Source of the DNA: Pseudomonas sp. PIC25
GTDB lineage: Bacteria; Pseudomonadota; Gammaproteobacteria; Pseudomonadales; Pseudomonadaceae
Reading direction: 5' to 3'
NCBI RefSeq assembly: GCF_002286785.1
Contig: NZ_MUJY01000132.1
Coordinates: 30,291 to 94,290 of the forward strand
Length of the DNA stretch: 64,000 nucleotides
Below the pieces are notes generated by a model. It ran no database searches and was not told where the DNA came from. It worked only from the letters and a program-made list of their open reading frames with translations. The translations under genes and the position numbers were made by a program. How positions within the stretch are numbered: position 1 is the stretch's first letter; each line of letters begins with the position of its first letter. This document shows positions 7,686 through 16,637 of the stretch, in pieces.

Positions 7686-9476
7686 CTAGGCCAACCGTTC
7701 GGCCAGCGCCTGGGGTACCGGCACCGGGAATTCCAGAAGCTGCTGGGCGAACGCCTTGCCCTGGGGATCGATGCGCAGGCTGGCGACGCCGCCGCCGCCC
7801 AGGCTGTTCTCCAGCAGGAAGTTAAGACTGTGCGTACCGGGCAGGTACCAGCGGCCGACCCGGCCGACGACCGGATCGAGCACGTGGCGCATCCACTCCA
7901 CCATGGCATCGTTGGTCAGGGCCTCGGCGATCCAGGGCAGGTATTCCGGCTTTCGCGGCATGACGCCGATGTTGCTGTGGTTGCCCTTGTCGCCGGAGCG
8001 CGCCACTGCCAGCCGCACCAGTGGAACGCTGACCTGGGCCTGGCCTTCCGGCTTGGGCGGATCGATGGCTTCGGGCAGCTCACGGGTGTCCAGGGCCGCC
8101 TTGGGCGGCAGCGCCACCGGCAGGCGCCGGCCGTCCAGGTCCAGTTCGAGGTCGCAGGCAGCCTTATCCACCAGGAAGGAGAACAGACGGATCACCGGAT
8201 AGACCGTGGGGCGCCCGCCGACGATGCCGGTCAGACCCGGCGCCATGCCGGTGGCGGCCTGGGCGATTTCGCGGGAGAACAGCACCAGCGCTTCCTTGCG
8301 GGGATGGCGCACGGCGAGCTTGATCACTACTTCGCGGGTGTCCTGGCGCAGGGCGTGCGGGCCGTAGGTGGCCTCGCTGCCGAGCAGTTCGACGCTGGTC
8401 TCGTGGTACGGTCCCCAGCCGCGCTCCTGGAACAGCTCCTCGGTCTTGGCGAGGATTGCCTGGCTGACCCGATGGGCTTTTTTCACCGCGTCGATCCCGG
8501 CGATCACGCAACTGGCGGTGCAGCGGAAGCCGTCCGGCGCGGTGGCGCTGACCTTGTACTGGTCGGTAGGCGGAAAGCCTCGGGCGCCGGCCACGGCGAC
8601 GCGGTTCGCGCCGGCCTGGTCGAGGGTGACGTGGGAGAAATCGCAGATCACGTCCGGCAAGCGGTAGGCGCGTGGGTCGCCGATTTCGTAGAGCAACTGC
8701 TCGCCCACCGTGAACGGCGTGACCAGCCCGCCACTGCCTTCCGGCTTGGTCACGACGAAGCGTCCGTCGGACTCGACTTCGACGATGGGAAAACCGATGT
8801 GCTCGTAGTCCGGCACCTGGTCCCAATCGGTAAAGTTGCCGCCGGTGCATTGCGCCCCGCATTCGATGATATGTCCGGCCAATGCGGCCTGGGCCAGGCG
8901 GTCGTAGTCGTCCCAGGCCCAGCCGAACTCATGGATCAGCGCGGCACTGACCACCGCGCTGTCCACCACTCGACCGGTGATGACGATATCGGCGCCAGCT
9001 TCCAGCGCCGCGACGATGCCGGGGGCGCCGAGGTAGGCGTTCACCGAGACGCACATGGCCGGCAGCGGTTCGTCGCTGAACATCTCACGTACGCCGGCCT
9101 TGACCAGTTCACCGAGCTTGGGGCGCAGGTCGTCGCCGTGCAGCACGGCGATCTTCAGCGCCACTCCGGCCTTGTCGCAGGCGGCGCGTAGCGCGGCGGC
9201 GCATGCCTGCGGGTTGACCCCGCCGGCATTGCTGATCACGCGGATGCGCCGCTCGGCGATTGCCGGCAGCAGCGGGGCGAGGACTTCGATGAAATCGGTG
9301 GCGTAGCCGGCGTCCGGTTGCTTGAGACGGGCGCCGGCCATGATCGACAGGGTGATCTCCGCCAAGTAGTCGAACACCAGGTAATCCAGCGGGGCGCCCT
9401 GCACCAGCTGGGCCGCGGCGGTGGAGGTGTCGCCCCAGAAGGCAGAGGCGCAGCCGATGCGTACGGTCTTGGTCAT
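7686..9476 (-). CDS. atuA: Acyclic terpene utilisation protein AtuA
   Basis: A 596-residue protein of the AtuA family (formerly DUF1446). It begins [12 protein letters not shown] and has a glycine-rich central region including [15 protein letters not shown] and [12 protein letters not shown]. The C-terminal part has [15 protein letters not shown], typical of the C-terminal domain of long AtuA proteins. It is required for growth on citronellol and related terpenes in P. aeruginosa, but its biochemical activity is not established. It is the first gene of the operon, and its promoter region contains the two candidate AtuR operators. Start at ATG 9476 gives MTKTVRIG. Confidence 0.93.
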   Translation of the reverse strand: MTKTVRIGCASAFWGDTSTAAAQLVQGAPLDYLVFDYLAEITLSIMAGARLKQPDAGYATDFIEVLAPLLPAIAERRIRVISNAGGVNPQACAAALRAACDKAGVALKIAVLHGDDLRPKLGELVKAGVREMFSDEPLPAMCVSVNAYLGAPGIVAALEAGADIVITGRVVDSAVVSAALIHEFGWAWDDYDRLAQAALAGHIIECGAQCTGGNFTDWDQVPDYEHIGFPIVEVESDGRFVVTKPEGSGGLVTPFTVGEQLLYEIGDPRAYRLPDVICDFSHVTLDQAGANRVAVAGARGFPPTDQYKVSATAPDGFRCTASCVIAGIDAVKKAHRVSQAILAKTEELFQERGWGPYHETSVELLGSEATYGPHALRQDTREVVIKLAVRHPRKEALVLFSREIAQAATGMAPGLTGIVGGRPTVYPVIRLFSFLVDKAACDLELDLDGRRLPVALPPKAALDTRELPEAIDPPKPEGQAQVSVPLVRLAVARSGDKGNHSNIGVMPRKPEYLPWIAEALTNDAMVEWMRHVLDPVVGRVGRWYLPGTHSLNFLLENSLGGGGVASLRIDPQGKAFAQQLLEFPVPVPQALAERLA

Positions 9477-9514
9477 TGGAATTGTCCGCAGCGCTGTAAA
9501 GATGGCTCGACATT

Positions 9515-9532
9515 ACCAAGCAAGCGCTTGGT
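9515..9532. promoter_or_regulatory. Candidate AtuR operator 1
   Basis: An inverted repeat ACCAAGC-AAGC-GCTTGGT lies 39-56 bp upstream of the atuA start, in the atuA-atuR intergenic region. AtuR of P. aeruginosa is known to repress the operon by binding two 13-bp inverted repeats in this same region. The match to the sites here is my inference from symmetry and position. Confidence 0.7.
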
Positions 9533-9570
9533 TGAAAACCCCTCGGAAGAGGAATCTCGCTCGAAGTGTG

Positions 9571-9588
9571 CCCAAGCGCTTGCTCGGC
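9571..9588. promoter_or_regulatory. Candidate AtuR operator 2
   Basis: A second, less perfect copy of the same symmetry (CCAAGC-GCTT-GCTCGG, with the core CAAGCGCTTG) lies about 55 bp from operator 1. The shared CAAGCGCTTG core in both sites and their location between the divergent genes support a common regulator, most likely AtuR. Confidence 0.65.
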
Positions 9589-9711
9589 TTGCCGGCTACG
9601 CATAAATTTCGCCAATAACGACAGGCACTTGCCGGACAAACTTGAAAGCGCCCGCCGAACGACCGGCGAGCGGGGTTTGCCGGAGCGGAACCACAGGCGG
9701 GGAGCGATAGC

Positions 9712-10335
9712 GTGGATGATCAACAAGCCCAGGCAGTGATGCAGGAGCTGGTGGCGAGCGGGCAGGTGACCGATCCGGACAGTGCCCGGGGCAAGTTACT
9801 GCAGATGGCCGCCCACCTGTTCCGCAGCAAAGGCTACGAGCGCACCACCGTTCGCGACTTGGCGAGCGCAGTGGGCATCCAGTCCGGTAGCATTTTTCAT
9901 CACTTCAAGAGCAAGGATGAGATCCTCCGCTCGGTCATGGAAGAAACCATCCTTTATAACACCGCGCTGATGCGGGCCTCCCTGGCCGAGGCGACCAACC
10001 TGCGCGAGCGGGTGCTGGCGCTGATCCGTTGCGAGCTGCAATCGATCATGGGCGGGACGGGCGAAGCCATGGCGGTGCTGGTCTATGAATGGCGCTCGCT
10101 GTCGGAAGAGGGCCAGGCGTACATCCTGGCCCTGCGCGACACCTACGAAGCGCTCTGGCTGGAAGTGCTCGGCGAGGCCAAGGCGGCCGGCTATTTCAAG
10201 GCCGATCCCTTCATCCTGAGACGCTTCCTCACCGGTGCCCTGTCCTGGACCACCACGTGGTTCCGTCCGCAGGGGCCGATGAGCCTGGATCAACTGGCGG
10301 AGGAGGCGCTTTCGCTGGTGATCAAGGAAGTTTGA
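9712..10335 (+). CDS. atuR: TetR family repressor AtuR
   Basis: A 207-residue TetR-type regulator. The DNA-binding helix-turn-helix spans about residues 30-75, with TVRDLASAVGIQSGSIFHHF as the typical recognition segment. The C-terminal ligand domain is alpha-helical and includes a tryptophan-rich stretch near ALSWTTTWF. The start is GTG at 9712, supported by GGGGAG upstream; the nearby ATG at 9716 is out of frame. It is transcribed divergently from atuA, as in P. aeruginosa, where AtuR represses the atu operon until a terpenoid-CoA inducer appears. The ligand is not visible from the sequence. Confidence 0.92.
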   Translation: MDDQQAQAVMQELVASGQVTDPDSARGKLLQMAAHLFRSKGYERTTVRDLASAVGIQSGSIFHHFKSKDEILRSVMEETILYNTALMRASLAEATNLRERVLALIRCELQSIMGGTGEAMAVLVYEWRSLSEEGQAYILALRDTYEALWLEVLGEAKAAGYFKADPFILRRFLTGALSWTTTWFRPQGPMSLDQLAEEALSLVIKEV

Positions 10336-10446
10336 CGAGAATCGACTAGGCTTCAAGCGAGCCGGTTGACCGGCTCGGGACATTCGGAAGTCCGCTTGGT
10401 GGCGCTGCCCCGCAGTTGCGTTTTTCATGTCCTTCGAGGGTTCCGC

Positions 10447-11235
10447 TTGCGCGTGACATTGACCGTCCTGTTGGCCGCTCTGCTGATGCAGGTATTGCAA
10501 CCTGCCTCGGCCGAACAAGTGGTGCGCGTGGGCGCCTATCATTTCCCTCCTTACGTGACCAAGCCGGAAAGCGATGAGCCCGGTGGCCTGTTGCCGGAGT
10601 TGCTCGGCCTGCTTAATCGCTCCCAAGGCGAGTACCGCTTCGTCCTGCTGCCGACCTCGACTGCCCGTCGCTACCGCGATTTCCGCCATGCCCGCTTCGA
10701 TATGATGATCTTCGAGTCGTCGGCCTGGGGCTGGCAGGGCGTCGATCTGACCTCGCTGGATCTGGGTATCGAGGATGCCGAGGTCTACGTCGCTCGTGCC
10801 GAGACGGGGCGCGGGCAGGACTATTTCGCCGAGCTGAAAGGCAAGCGGCTGGCGCTCTACAGCGGCTACCACTATGGCTTCGCCGGCTTCAACGCCGATC
10901 AGGCGTTCCTGACCGAGAACTACCGGGCCATGCTCACCTATTCCCATGACAGCAACCTGTTGATGGTGCTGCGCGGCCGGGCGGACGTCGCCGTGGTCAC
11001 CCGTTCCTACCTGCAGGCCTACCTGGCTGAGCACCCGCGCCAGGGGAACGGACTGCTGGTCTCCGAGCGGGTCGACCAGGAGTATCACCACCAGGCCCTG
11101 GTCCGTCCCGGCGCGCCATTGAGCGCTTCGGCCCTGGCGGTGCTGCTGGACGATCTGCGTCGCAGCGGTGAGCTGGACCTCTTGCTGCGGCGCTATTACC
11201 TGTCGATGCCCGAAGGTGCCCTGACGACCCCCTGA
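10447..11235 (+). CDS. Periplasmic solute-binding-like protein, copy 1 (SBP family 3)
   Basis: A secreted protein of about 262 residues, starting at a TTG (10447) preceded by GAGGG six bases upstream and followed by a signal peptide ending near QPASA. An in-frame TTG at 10366 would add 27 unlikely residues. The mature part resembles bacterial extracellular solute-binding family 3 (amino-acid-binding-like, two-lobed): GAYHFPPYVTK, GGLLPELLGLLN, and a switch region GKRLALYSGYHYGFAGFNAD. It is 46% or more similar by eye to the next gene, which keeps the same landmark segments. No ABC permease is adjacent, so it may be an orphan binding or sensing protein. The ligand is unknown. Confidence 0.8.
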   Translation: MRVTLTVLLAALLMQVLQPASAEQVVRVGAYHFPPYVTKPESDEPGGLLPELLGLLNRSQGEYRFVLLPTSTARRYRDFRHARFDMMIFESSAWGWQGVDLTSLDLGIEDAEVYVARAETGRGQDYFAELKGKRLALYSGYHYGFAGFNADQAFLTENYRAMLTYSHDSNLLMVLRGRADVAVVTRSYLQAYLAEHPRQGNGLLVSERVDQEYHHQALVRPGAPLSASALAVLLDDLRRSGELDLLLRRYYLSMPEGALTTP

Positions 11236-11297
11236 ACTGGCTGTCCAGCAGTCTCTGCGTTAGGCTGGCCTATATCTTTCTGTGATCGAGGTCGCGG

Positions 11298-12119
11298 ATG
11301 CCGCATCCAGAGCGAGTGGCGTGGGGGCTATGGTTGTTGTTGGGCGTGATGATCGGTCCGTCGATGGCCGCCGCCGCCGAACGGGTGCAGGTGAGCGGCG
11401 CGCATTTTCCGCCCTACGTGGGTAAGTTCGAGGAGGAAAAGGCCACTGGCCTGCTGCCCGAACTGCTCACCGCATTGAACCAGATCCAGGGCCAATACCA
11501 GTTCGTGCTGCTGCCGACGGCCGTGGCCCGGCGCTTTCGTGATTTCCAGCAGGGTCGGATCGACATCGCGATCTTCGAGAATCCCGAATGGGGCTGGCAG
11601 GGCATTCCCCATCAATTGGTCGACATGGGGCTCGAAGATGCCGAGGTGTACGTTGCACGCAACGAGCCGTCGCGCGGACAGGCCTATTTCGATCAGCTCA
11701 AGGGCAAGCGGCTGGCGCTCTACAACGGCTATCACTACCGCTTCGCCGGCTTCAATGCGGACCCGGAGTTCCTGCGCCGGGAATTCAACGCGACCCTGAC
11801 CTATTCCCATGACAGCAACCTGCTGATGGTGCTGCGCGGCCGGGCGGATGTCGCCTTGGTCACCCGTTCCTACCTGGACGACTTCCTGGTCCGGCATCCG
11901 CAATACGAGGGCCAGTTGCTGATGGCCGATACGGTGGATCAGGTGTATCACCACTACGCCCTGCTGCGCCCGGAGTCGCCCATCGACGCAAAGGCGTTCG
12001 CCACGCTGCTCGACCATCTGCGCCGGGATGGCCGGCTGACGCGGATCTTCGAGCCCTACCGGATTCAGGTCATGCCAGTCGCAGGGGATAGCTCAATAAC
12101 AACAGATGGGAAAGATTGA
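11298..12119 (+). CDS. Periplasmic solute-binding-like protein, copy 2 (SBP family 3)
   Basis: A 273-residue paralogue of the preceding gene, with a signal peptide ending near SMAAAA. Shared landmarks include HFPPYVGK, TGLLPELLTALN, EDAEVYVAR, KGKRLALYNGYHY, and an identical TYSHDSNLLMVLRGRADVA segment. The tandem arrangement and near-identical blocks point to a local duplication. The last 50 bases overlap the 3' end of the convergent CPBP protease gene. As with copy 1, no transport permease is nearby and the ligand cannot be read from the sequence. Confidence 0.85.
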   Translation: MPHPERVAWGLWLLLGVMIGPSMAAAAERVQVSGAHFPPYVGKFEEEKATGLLPELLTALNQIQGQYQFVLLPTAVARRFRDFQQGRIDIAIFENPEWGWQGIPHQLVDMGLEDAEVYVARNEPSRGQAYFDQLKGKRLALYNGYHYRFAGFNADPEFLRREFNATLTYSHDSNLLMVLRGRADVALVTRSYLDDFLVRHPQYEGQLLMADTVDQVYHHYALLRPESPIDAKAFATLLDHLRRDGRLTRIFEPYRIQVMPVAGDSSITTDGKD

Positions 12120-12828
12120 CCGCACCGTGCAACAGCACCGCAGCGCTCAACCGGCCGGTGGCATGGAACGCCAACCCGTAGCCCAGCCCGGCCACGCCGG
12201 TGACCAGGGCGAATGGCGGGCTGAATGGCAGATGCGCCGCGCCGAACAGCACGGCGCCCAGCAGCAGGCCCGGCCATTCGCCGAAACGGGCGATCAGGCT
12301 GCGCTGTAGCCAGGCACGGAACAGCAGCTCCTCCGCCAGTACCGTCACACCCAGGTTCATCGTCAGCCAGACCGGCAATTCATCAGGCCATTTCGGCTGC
12401 CAGCCGACCAACCCCAGCGCCAACGCCAGCAAGGGCACTGCCAGCAAGGTGGCAGCTACCGCTCCGTAGCCGAGCCGAAGGTTCCCCGCGTGAGGTTTGG
12501 GCTGGCTCAGCCACCAGGTCAGCAGCGTCAGGCCGACCAGCAACTTGTCCCAGCCCAGCCGCACGGCATAGGGCGGTGAGTCCGGGCTGAACGGCCGTGG
12601 CGCAGTCAACGGCCAGGGGCTGAAGCCCGGCAGCAGGTGGGCAGCCAGCGCGACACTGGCGGCGAAGCTCAACGACCACCAGAGCGGTCTGGGCAGGTAG
12701 CGTTCGCCGACCAGCACCAGTGCAATGAACAGCATGCCGATGGCCACGCCTTGCGGAGCGATAAAGCCCAGTGGAAAACCGCCGGCAAGCACCGCCAGCG
12801 GCAGGAGAAAACGCAGGTGAACAGACAT
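12070..12828 (-). CDS. CPBP family intramembrane metalloprotease
   Basis: A 252-residue multi-pass membrane protein with about seven hydrophobic segments. The CPBP (Abi/CAAX-prenyl-protease-like) signature is present: EELLFR (the EExxxR motif), then FGAAH (FxxxH), and a final LLHGAVNLSH that supplies another histidine and asparagine. These residues form the glutamate/histidine metal site of the family. The physiological substrate is unknown. Its 3' end overlaps the solute-binding gene by 50 bp on the opposite strand. Start at MSVHLRF. Confidence 0.85.
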   Translation of the reverse strand: MSVHLRFLLPLAVLAGGFPLGFIAPQGVAIGMLFIALVLVGERYLPRPLWWSLSFAASVALAAHLLPGFSPWPLTAPRPFSPDSPPYAVRLGWDKLLVGLTLLTWWLSQPKPHAGNLRLGYGAVAATLLAVPLLALALGLVGWQPKWPDELPVWLTMNLGVTVLAEELLFRAWLQRSLIARFGEWPGLLLGAVLFGAAHLPFSPPFALVTGVAGLGYGLAFHATGRLSAAVLLHGAVNLSHLLLLSYPLRLA

Positions 12829-13277
12829 GCAACCCCCGATCGAAGGGGCGGCAGTTTACCTGTGCGAAGCAATGGAAATCGCGTCTCGTGACACAGGTCG
12901 CGCTTTGCGTATCGAGCAAGTCGCGGGGCCTGGAGTCATGCAAGGCGTTAGGTGTTGCTGGAAGGTTCTGACCAAACCGATTACTGAGTTCAGCAGGGGC
13001 TCGGCAATTGCTGGCCTGATAGGATCGTCCCCCTCACCCCGGCCCCTCTCCAGAGGGAGTTGGTCGTGCTGGGTTCAAGAACTCTGCATGCGCCCATTGC
13101 TTCGCCTGACTTCTTCGCCGTTGCATCGTCCAGGCCATAATCTGAACTCTGCCCGGTTGCCCCTCGCCCCTTTGGGAAGAGGGCTAGGGTGAGGGGGCGG
13201 AGTCAAGCCTGACACCATCCTCAAATCAGCCCTGTCACCTAGGGGAAAGGAGCCTGACGAGCGAGGTTGGAACTGGC
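12829..13277. other. 449-bp intergenic region without a supported gene
   Basis: No convincing coding region is visible here; a 121-codon open frame on the plus strand has no recognisable composition. The region contains the dispersed inverted-repeat element listed separately at 13029-13200. Confidence 0.6.
13029..13200. repeat. Inverted repeat element with CCCTCACCCC ends
   Basis: The left end (13029-13059) reads CCCCCTCACCCCGGCCCC followed by CTCTCCAGAGGGAG. The right end (13160-13198) reads CCCTCGCCCC...AGAGGGC and finishes with AGGGTGAGGGGG. The outer ends are near inverted complements and each end folds on itself through CCTCTC/GAGAGG-type arms. This is the look of common proteobacterial intergenic repeats built from CCCTCACCC. 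The ~100 bp between the ends show nothing recognisable. Confidence 0.65.
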
Positions 13278-13445
13278 TTAACGATCCTGTGCATCCTTCG
13301 CATCCTGCTCGGCATTGCGTTCATGGATGCGTTGCAACTGTTCTTCGGTGAGGGGCAACTTCTTCGCCGTGTCGCGCAACAGCAGCAGGCTGCCGAGGAT
13401 GGAACCGATGGCGAGGATCAGAATCAGCCAGGCGTACCAGGGCAT
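13278..13445 (-). CDS. DUF2897-like small membrane protein
   Basis: A 55-residue protein starting at [10 protein letters not shown], with one N-terminal transmembrane segment (about residues 4-24). A charged tail follows, reading [20 protein letters not shown]. The start at 13445 is fixed by AAGGAG eight bases upstream; the open frame extends 15 codons further without support. The composition and size fit the DUF2897 family found next to pyrF in Pseudomonas. Its function is unknown. Confidence 0.8.
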   Translation of the reverse strand: MPWYAWLILILAIGSILGSLLLLRDTAKKLPLTEEQLQRIHERNAEQDAKDAQDR

Positions 13446-13621
13446 GGGAGGTCTCCTTGAACTCGATGCCTTCACCATACGCCCTGGCAAGGGCTCTGTC
13501 AGGCGAGACTGGTCACAGCCTGGGATTGCCGTCGGCCCCCAGGCTTCTCGTCTCGGGCCGAATCAGGCTGGGCCACGATGGGGTACAATGCGCGCCGTTT
13601 TCGTCCTGCCCGAGAGTTGCC

Positions 13622-14317
13622 ATGTCCTGTCAGACCCCGATCATCGTCGCCCTCGACTTCCCCACCCGCGAAGCCGCGCTGGCCCTGGCCGCCCAATTGA
13701 ATCCGGCGCAATGCCGGGTCAAGGTTGGCAAGGAGCTGTTCACCCGCTGCGGTCCGGCGATCGTCGAGGCGCTGCAGGCGCAGGGCTTCGAGGTGTTCCT
13801 CGATCTGAAATTCCACGACATCCCCAACACCACGGCGATGGCGGTGAAGGCCGCAGCGGAGTTGGGCGTGTGGATGGCCAACGTGCACTGTTCCGGCGGC
13901 CTGCGGATGATGGCGGCCTGCCGCGAGACCCTGGATGCACTGAGCGGGCCCAAGCCGCTGTTGATCGGCGTGACCGTGCTGACCAGCATGGAGCGAGAGG
14001 ACTTGGCCGGTATCGGCCTGGACGTCGCTCCCCAGGATCATGTGCTGCGCCTGGCCGGACTGGCCGCCCAGGCGGGGCTGGACGGGCTGGTCTGCTCGGC
14101 GCAGGAGGCGGTGGCGTTGAAAGCCGCCCAGCCGGCCCTGCAACTGGTCACCCCCGGTATCCGCCCGGCCGGCAGCGCCCAGGACGACCAGCGGCGTATC
14201 CTCACCCCGCGCCAAGCCCTGGACGCCGGCTCCGATTACCTGGTGATCGGCCGCCCGATCAGCCAGGCCGCCGATCCGGCACAGGCCCTGGCTGCCGTAG
14301 TCGCCGAACTGGCCTGA
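13622..14317 (+). CDS. pyrF: Orotidine 5'-phosphate decarboxylase
   Basis: A 231-residue enzyme that decarboxylates OMP to UMP in pyrimidine biosynthesis. The family signature is clear: IIVALDFPT at the start, VKVGKELF, the catalytic [10 protein letters not shown] segment with the Asp-x-Lys-x2-Asp residues, TVLTSM, and the phosphate-binding TPGIRP and VIGRPIS near the C terminus. Start at ATG 13622 (MSCQTP); the open frame extends 55 codons upstream through sequence that reads as leader. A TACAAT box lies about 35 bp upstream and may be its -10 element. Confidence 0.95.
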   Translation: MSCQTPIIVALDFPTREAALALAAQLNPAQCRVKVGKELFTRCGPAIVEALQAQGFEVFLDLKFHDIPNTTAMAVKAAAELGVWMANVHCSGGLRMMAACRETLDALSGPKPLLIGVTVLTSMEREDLAGIGLDVAPQDHVLRLAGLAAQAGLDGLVCSAQEAVALKAAQPALQLVTPGIRPAGSAQDDQRRILTPRQALDAGSDYLVIGRPISQAADPAQALAAVVAELA

Positions 14318-14323
14318 TACTTT

Positions 14324-14352
14324 GAGGGGCGAGGGCCTTATCCCTCACCCCT
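14324..14352. terminator. Hairpin between convergent pyrF and MDR oxidoreductase genes
   Basis: Arms GAGGGGCGAGGG and CCCTCACCCCTT flank a 5-base loop between the two convergent stop codons. There is no long T-run, so termination in both directions is an inference from position and symmetry. Confidence 0.5.
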
Positions 14353-14358
14353 TACGCT

Positions 14359-15369
14359 TCACCCCCTCACTTTCAGCACCAACTTGCCGAAGTTCTCGCC
14401 GGTGAAGAGCTTCTGGATGGTCTGCGGGAAGGTCTCCAGACCTTCCACGATGTCCTCCTTCGACTTGAGCTGACCGTTGGTCAGCCAACCGGTGATGTCG
14501 CGCAGTGCCTCGGGGAAGCGCGAGGCGTAGTCGAATACCACCATACCCTCCATGCGGGCGCGGTTGACCAGCAGCGACAAGTAGTTGGCCGGCCCTTTCA
14601 CTGCCTGCTTGTTGTTGTACTGGCTGATCGCGCCGCAGATGACGATGCGGGCCTTGAGGTTGATGCGGGTCAGCACGGCGTCGAGGATGTCGCCGCCAAC
14701 GTTGTCGAAATACACGTCCACGCCTTTCGGGCACTCGCGCTTGAGGCCGGCGTGCACGTCTTCGTTCTTGTAATCGATGGCCCCGTCGAAGCCCAATTCC
14801 TCGACCAGATAGCGGCATTTGTCCTGGCCGCCGGCGATCCCGACCACCCGGCAGCCTTTGATCTTCGCGATCTGCCCGGCCACGCTGCCCACCGCGCCGG
14901 CAGCGCCGGAGATCACCACGGTTTCGCCAGCCTTGGGTTCACCCACATCGAGCAGGGCGAAGTAGGCGGTCATTCCGGTCATGCCCAGTGCGGAGAGGTA
15001 GCGGGGCAGCGGTGCCTGCTGCGGATCGACCTTGTGGAAGCCCTTGGCATCGCCCAGGTAGTAGTCCTGGATGCCGGTGAGACCGCTGACATGGTCGCCC
15101 ACGGCGAAGCCCGGGTGACGCGAGGCGATCACCTTCCCCACACCCAGGGCGCGCATGGTTTCGCCAATTTGAACGGGTGGGATGTAGGACTTGGTGTCGT
15201 TCAGCCAGCCGCGCATCGCCGGGTCGAGGGAGAGGTAGAGGTTCTCCACCAGGATCTGGCCGTCCGCCGGTTCGCCGACGGGATTTTCCGCCAGGCTGAA
15301 GGTGTTGTCGTCGATGGCCCCGGTGGGGCGTCGGGCCAGGACGAACTGGCGGTTGTTCTGGGCAGGCAT
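14359..15369 (-). CDS. NADP-dependent MDR-family oxidoreductase (CurA/leukotriene B4 reductase-like)
   Basis: A 336-residue medium-chain dehydrogenase/reductase without zinc-binding cysteines. It has the NADPH-binding glycine-rich motif SGAAGAVGSVAGQIAK, followed by GCRVVGIAGGQDKC and the YFDNVGGDILD segment typical of the 2-alkenal / prostaglandin reductase and CurA branch. Such enzymes reduce activated carbon-carbon double bonds in alpha,beta-unsaturated carbonyls. Start at MPAQNNRQFV (15369) with the characteristic RRPTG segment; the frame stays open upstream without support. Convergent with pyrF. Confidence 0.9.
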   Translation of the reverse strand: MPAQNNRQFVLARRPTGAIDDNTFSLAENPVGEPADGQILVENLYLSLDPAMRGWLNDTKSYIPPVQIGETMRALGVGKVIASRHPGFAVGDHVSGLTGIQDYYLGDAKGFHKVDPQQAPLPRYLSALGMTGMTAYFALLDVGEPKAGETVVISGAAGAVGSVAGQIAKIKGCRVVGIAGGQDKCRYLVEELGFDGAIDYKNEDVHAGLKRECPKGVDVYFDNVGGDILDAVLTRINLKARIVICGAISQYNNKQAVKGPANYLSLLVNRARMEGMVVFDYASRFPEALRDITGWLTNGQLKSKEDIVEGLETFPQTIQKLFTGENFGKLVLKVRG

Positions 15370-15597
15370 GGCAGGGCACTCCGTTGACGGGAAAACACTG
15401 GTGATAGCCCTCGATGATCCGGCGGGCAAGTTCCGCCGGCATGCGGAATGGCTGCCGATCCATCCGCGTGATGGGTAATGCGATCCTTCATCAATGCCTC
15501 GCATGATCCTGCCAACAGCCGCCTGATAGTGCTGCCGCCTCGTTGAGCAGCCTGGCTAGACTGCGGTAATTCCATTCCAACAAGAGAGGACCTACTC

Positions 15598-16359
15598 ATG
15601 AGCATGACCTTTTCCGGCCAGGTGGCCCTGGTGACCGGCGGGGCCGCTGGTATCGGCCGTGCCACTGCCCTGGCGTTCGCTGCCGAGGGGCTGCGCGTAG
15701 TGGTGTCGGACGTCGATGCGGCGGGCGGGGAAGGGACCGTCGGGCTGATCCGCTCGGCGGGCGGCGAGGCCACGTTCATCCGTTGCGACGTGACCCGCGA
15801 CGCCGAGGTCAAGGCCCTGATGGACGGCGTGGTGGCCGCCTACGGCCGTCTCGACTACGCCTTCAACAATGCGGGCATCGAGATCGAGAAAGGCAAGCTG
15901 GCCGAGGGCAGCGAAGCGGAGTTCGACGCCATCATGGGGGTCAACGTGAAGGGCGTCTGGCTGTGCATGAAGCATGAGATTCCGCTATTGCTCGCCCAGG
16001 GCGGCGGCGCCATCGTCAACACCGCATCGGTGGCTGGCCTGGGCGCGGCACCGAAGATGAGCATCTATGCCGCCTCCAAGCACGCGGTGATCGGCCTGAC
16101 CAAGTCCGCCGCCATCGAATACGCGAAGAAGAAGGTCCGGGTGAATGCGGTATGCCCGGCGGTGATCGACACCGATATGTTCCGCCGCGCCTACGAAGCC
16201 GACCCGAAGAAGGCCGAATTCGCCGCCGCCATGCACCCGGTCGGCCGGGTCGGCAAGGTCGAGGAAATCGCCGCTGCCGTACTTTACCTGTGCAGCGACG
16301 GAGCGTCCTTCACCACCGGTCATTCCCTGGCCGTGGATGGCGGTGCGACGGCTATCTAG
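15598..16359 (+). CDS. SDR family oxidoreductase
   Basis: A 253-residue classical short-chain dehydrogenase. It shows TGGAAGIGRAT for cofactor binding, NNAGIEI, a catalytic serine in NTASVAG, and YAASK with the active Tyr-x3-Lys. The C terminus has the usual SLAVDGGATAI. A potential GAGAGGA ribosome-binding site precedes the ATG. The acidic residue after the second beta strand (VVSDVDA) favours NAD over NADP. The substrate is not apparent and the gene stands alone, divergent from the MDR oxidoreductase. Confidence 0.9.
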   Translation: MSMTFSGQVALVTGGAAGIGRATALAFAAEGLRVVVSDVDAAGGEGTVGLIRSAGGEATFIRCDVTRDAEVKALMDGVVAAYGRLDYAFNNAGIEIEKGKLAEGSEAEFDAIMGVNVKGVWLCMKHEIPLLLAQGGGAIVNTASVAGLGAAPKMSIYAASKHAVIGLTKSAAIEYAKKKVRVNAVCPAVIDTDMFRRAYEADPKKAEFAAAMHPVGRVGKVEEIAAAVLYLCSDGASFTTGHSLAVDGGATAI

Positions 16360-16637
16360 CGTTCCGTAGGTTGAGCCTGTAACCGCTTCGCCAGCAGAGC
16401 CGGCTCTTACGAAGCGGATTCGATTCATCTGCGTCCAGGGGCGCTCACGCGTCCCTGTCGTCTTCCTCAAGTCCCCCGGCGCCCAGCCGATACCTCGGAT
16501 ATCTGAAAACGACGCCGACGTAGCTGTTTGCACCGTGAAAGGCTTCACATGCTTGTGCTGGCCAGGCGCCAGCGGCAAATCTTCACGGAGTCGCTACGCG
16601 CGTCGACGCGGACGCTTTTCAGCCTGGGGGCGAATAC

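Noticed and set aside
12827..13192. 121-codon plus-strand frame in the intergenic region
   Set aside because: It crosses an inverted repeat and shows no recognisable protein signature.
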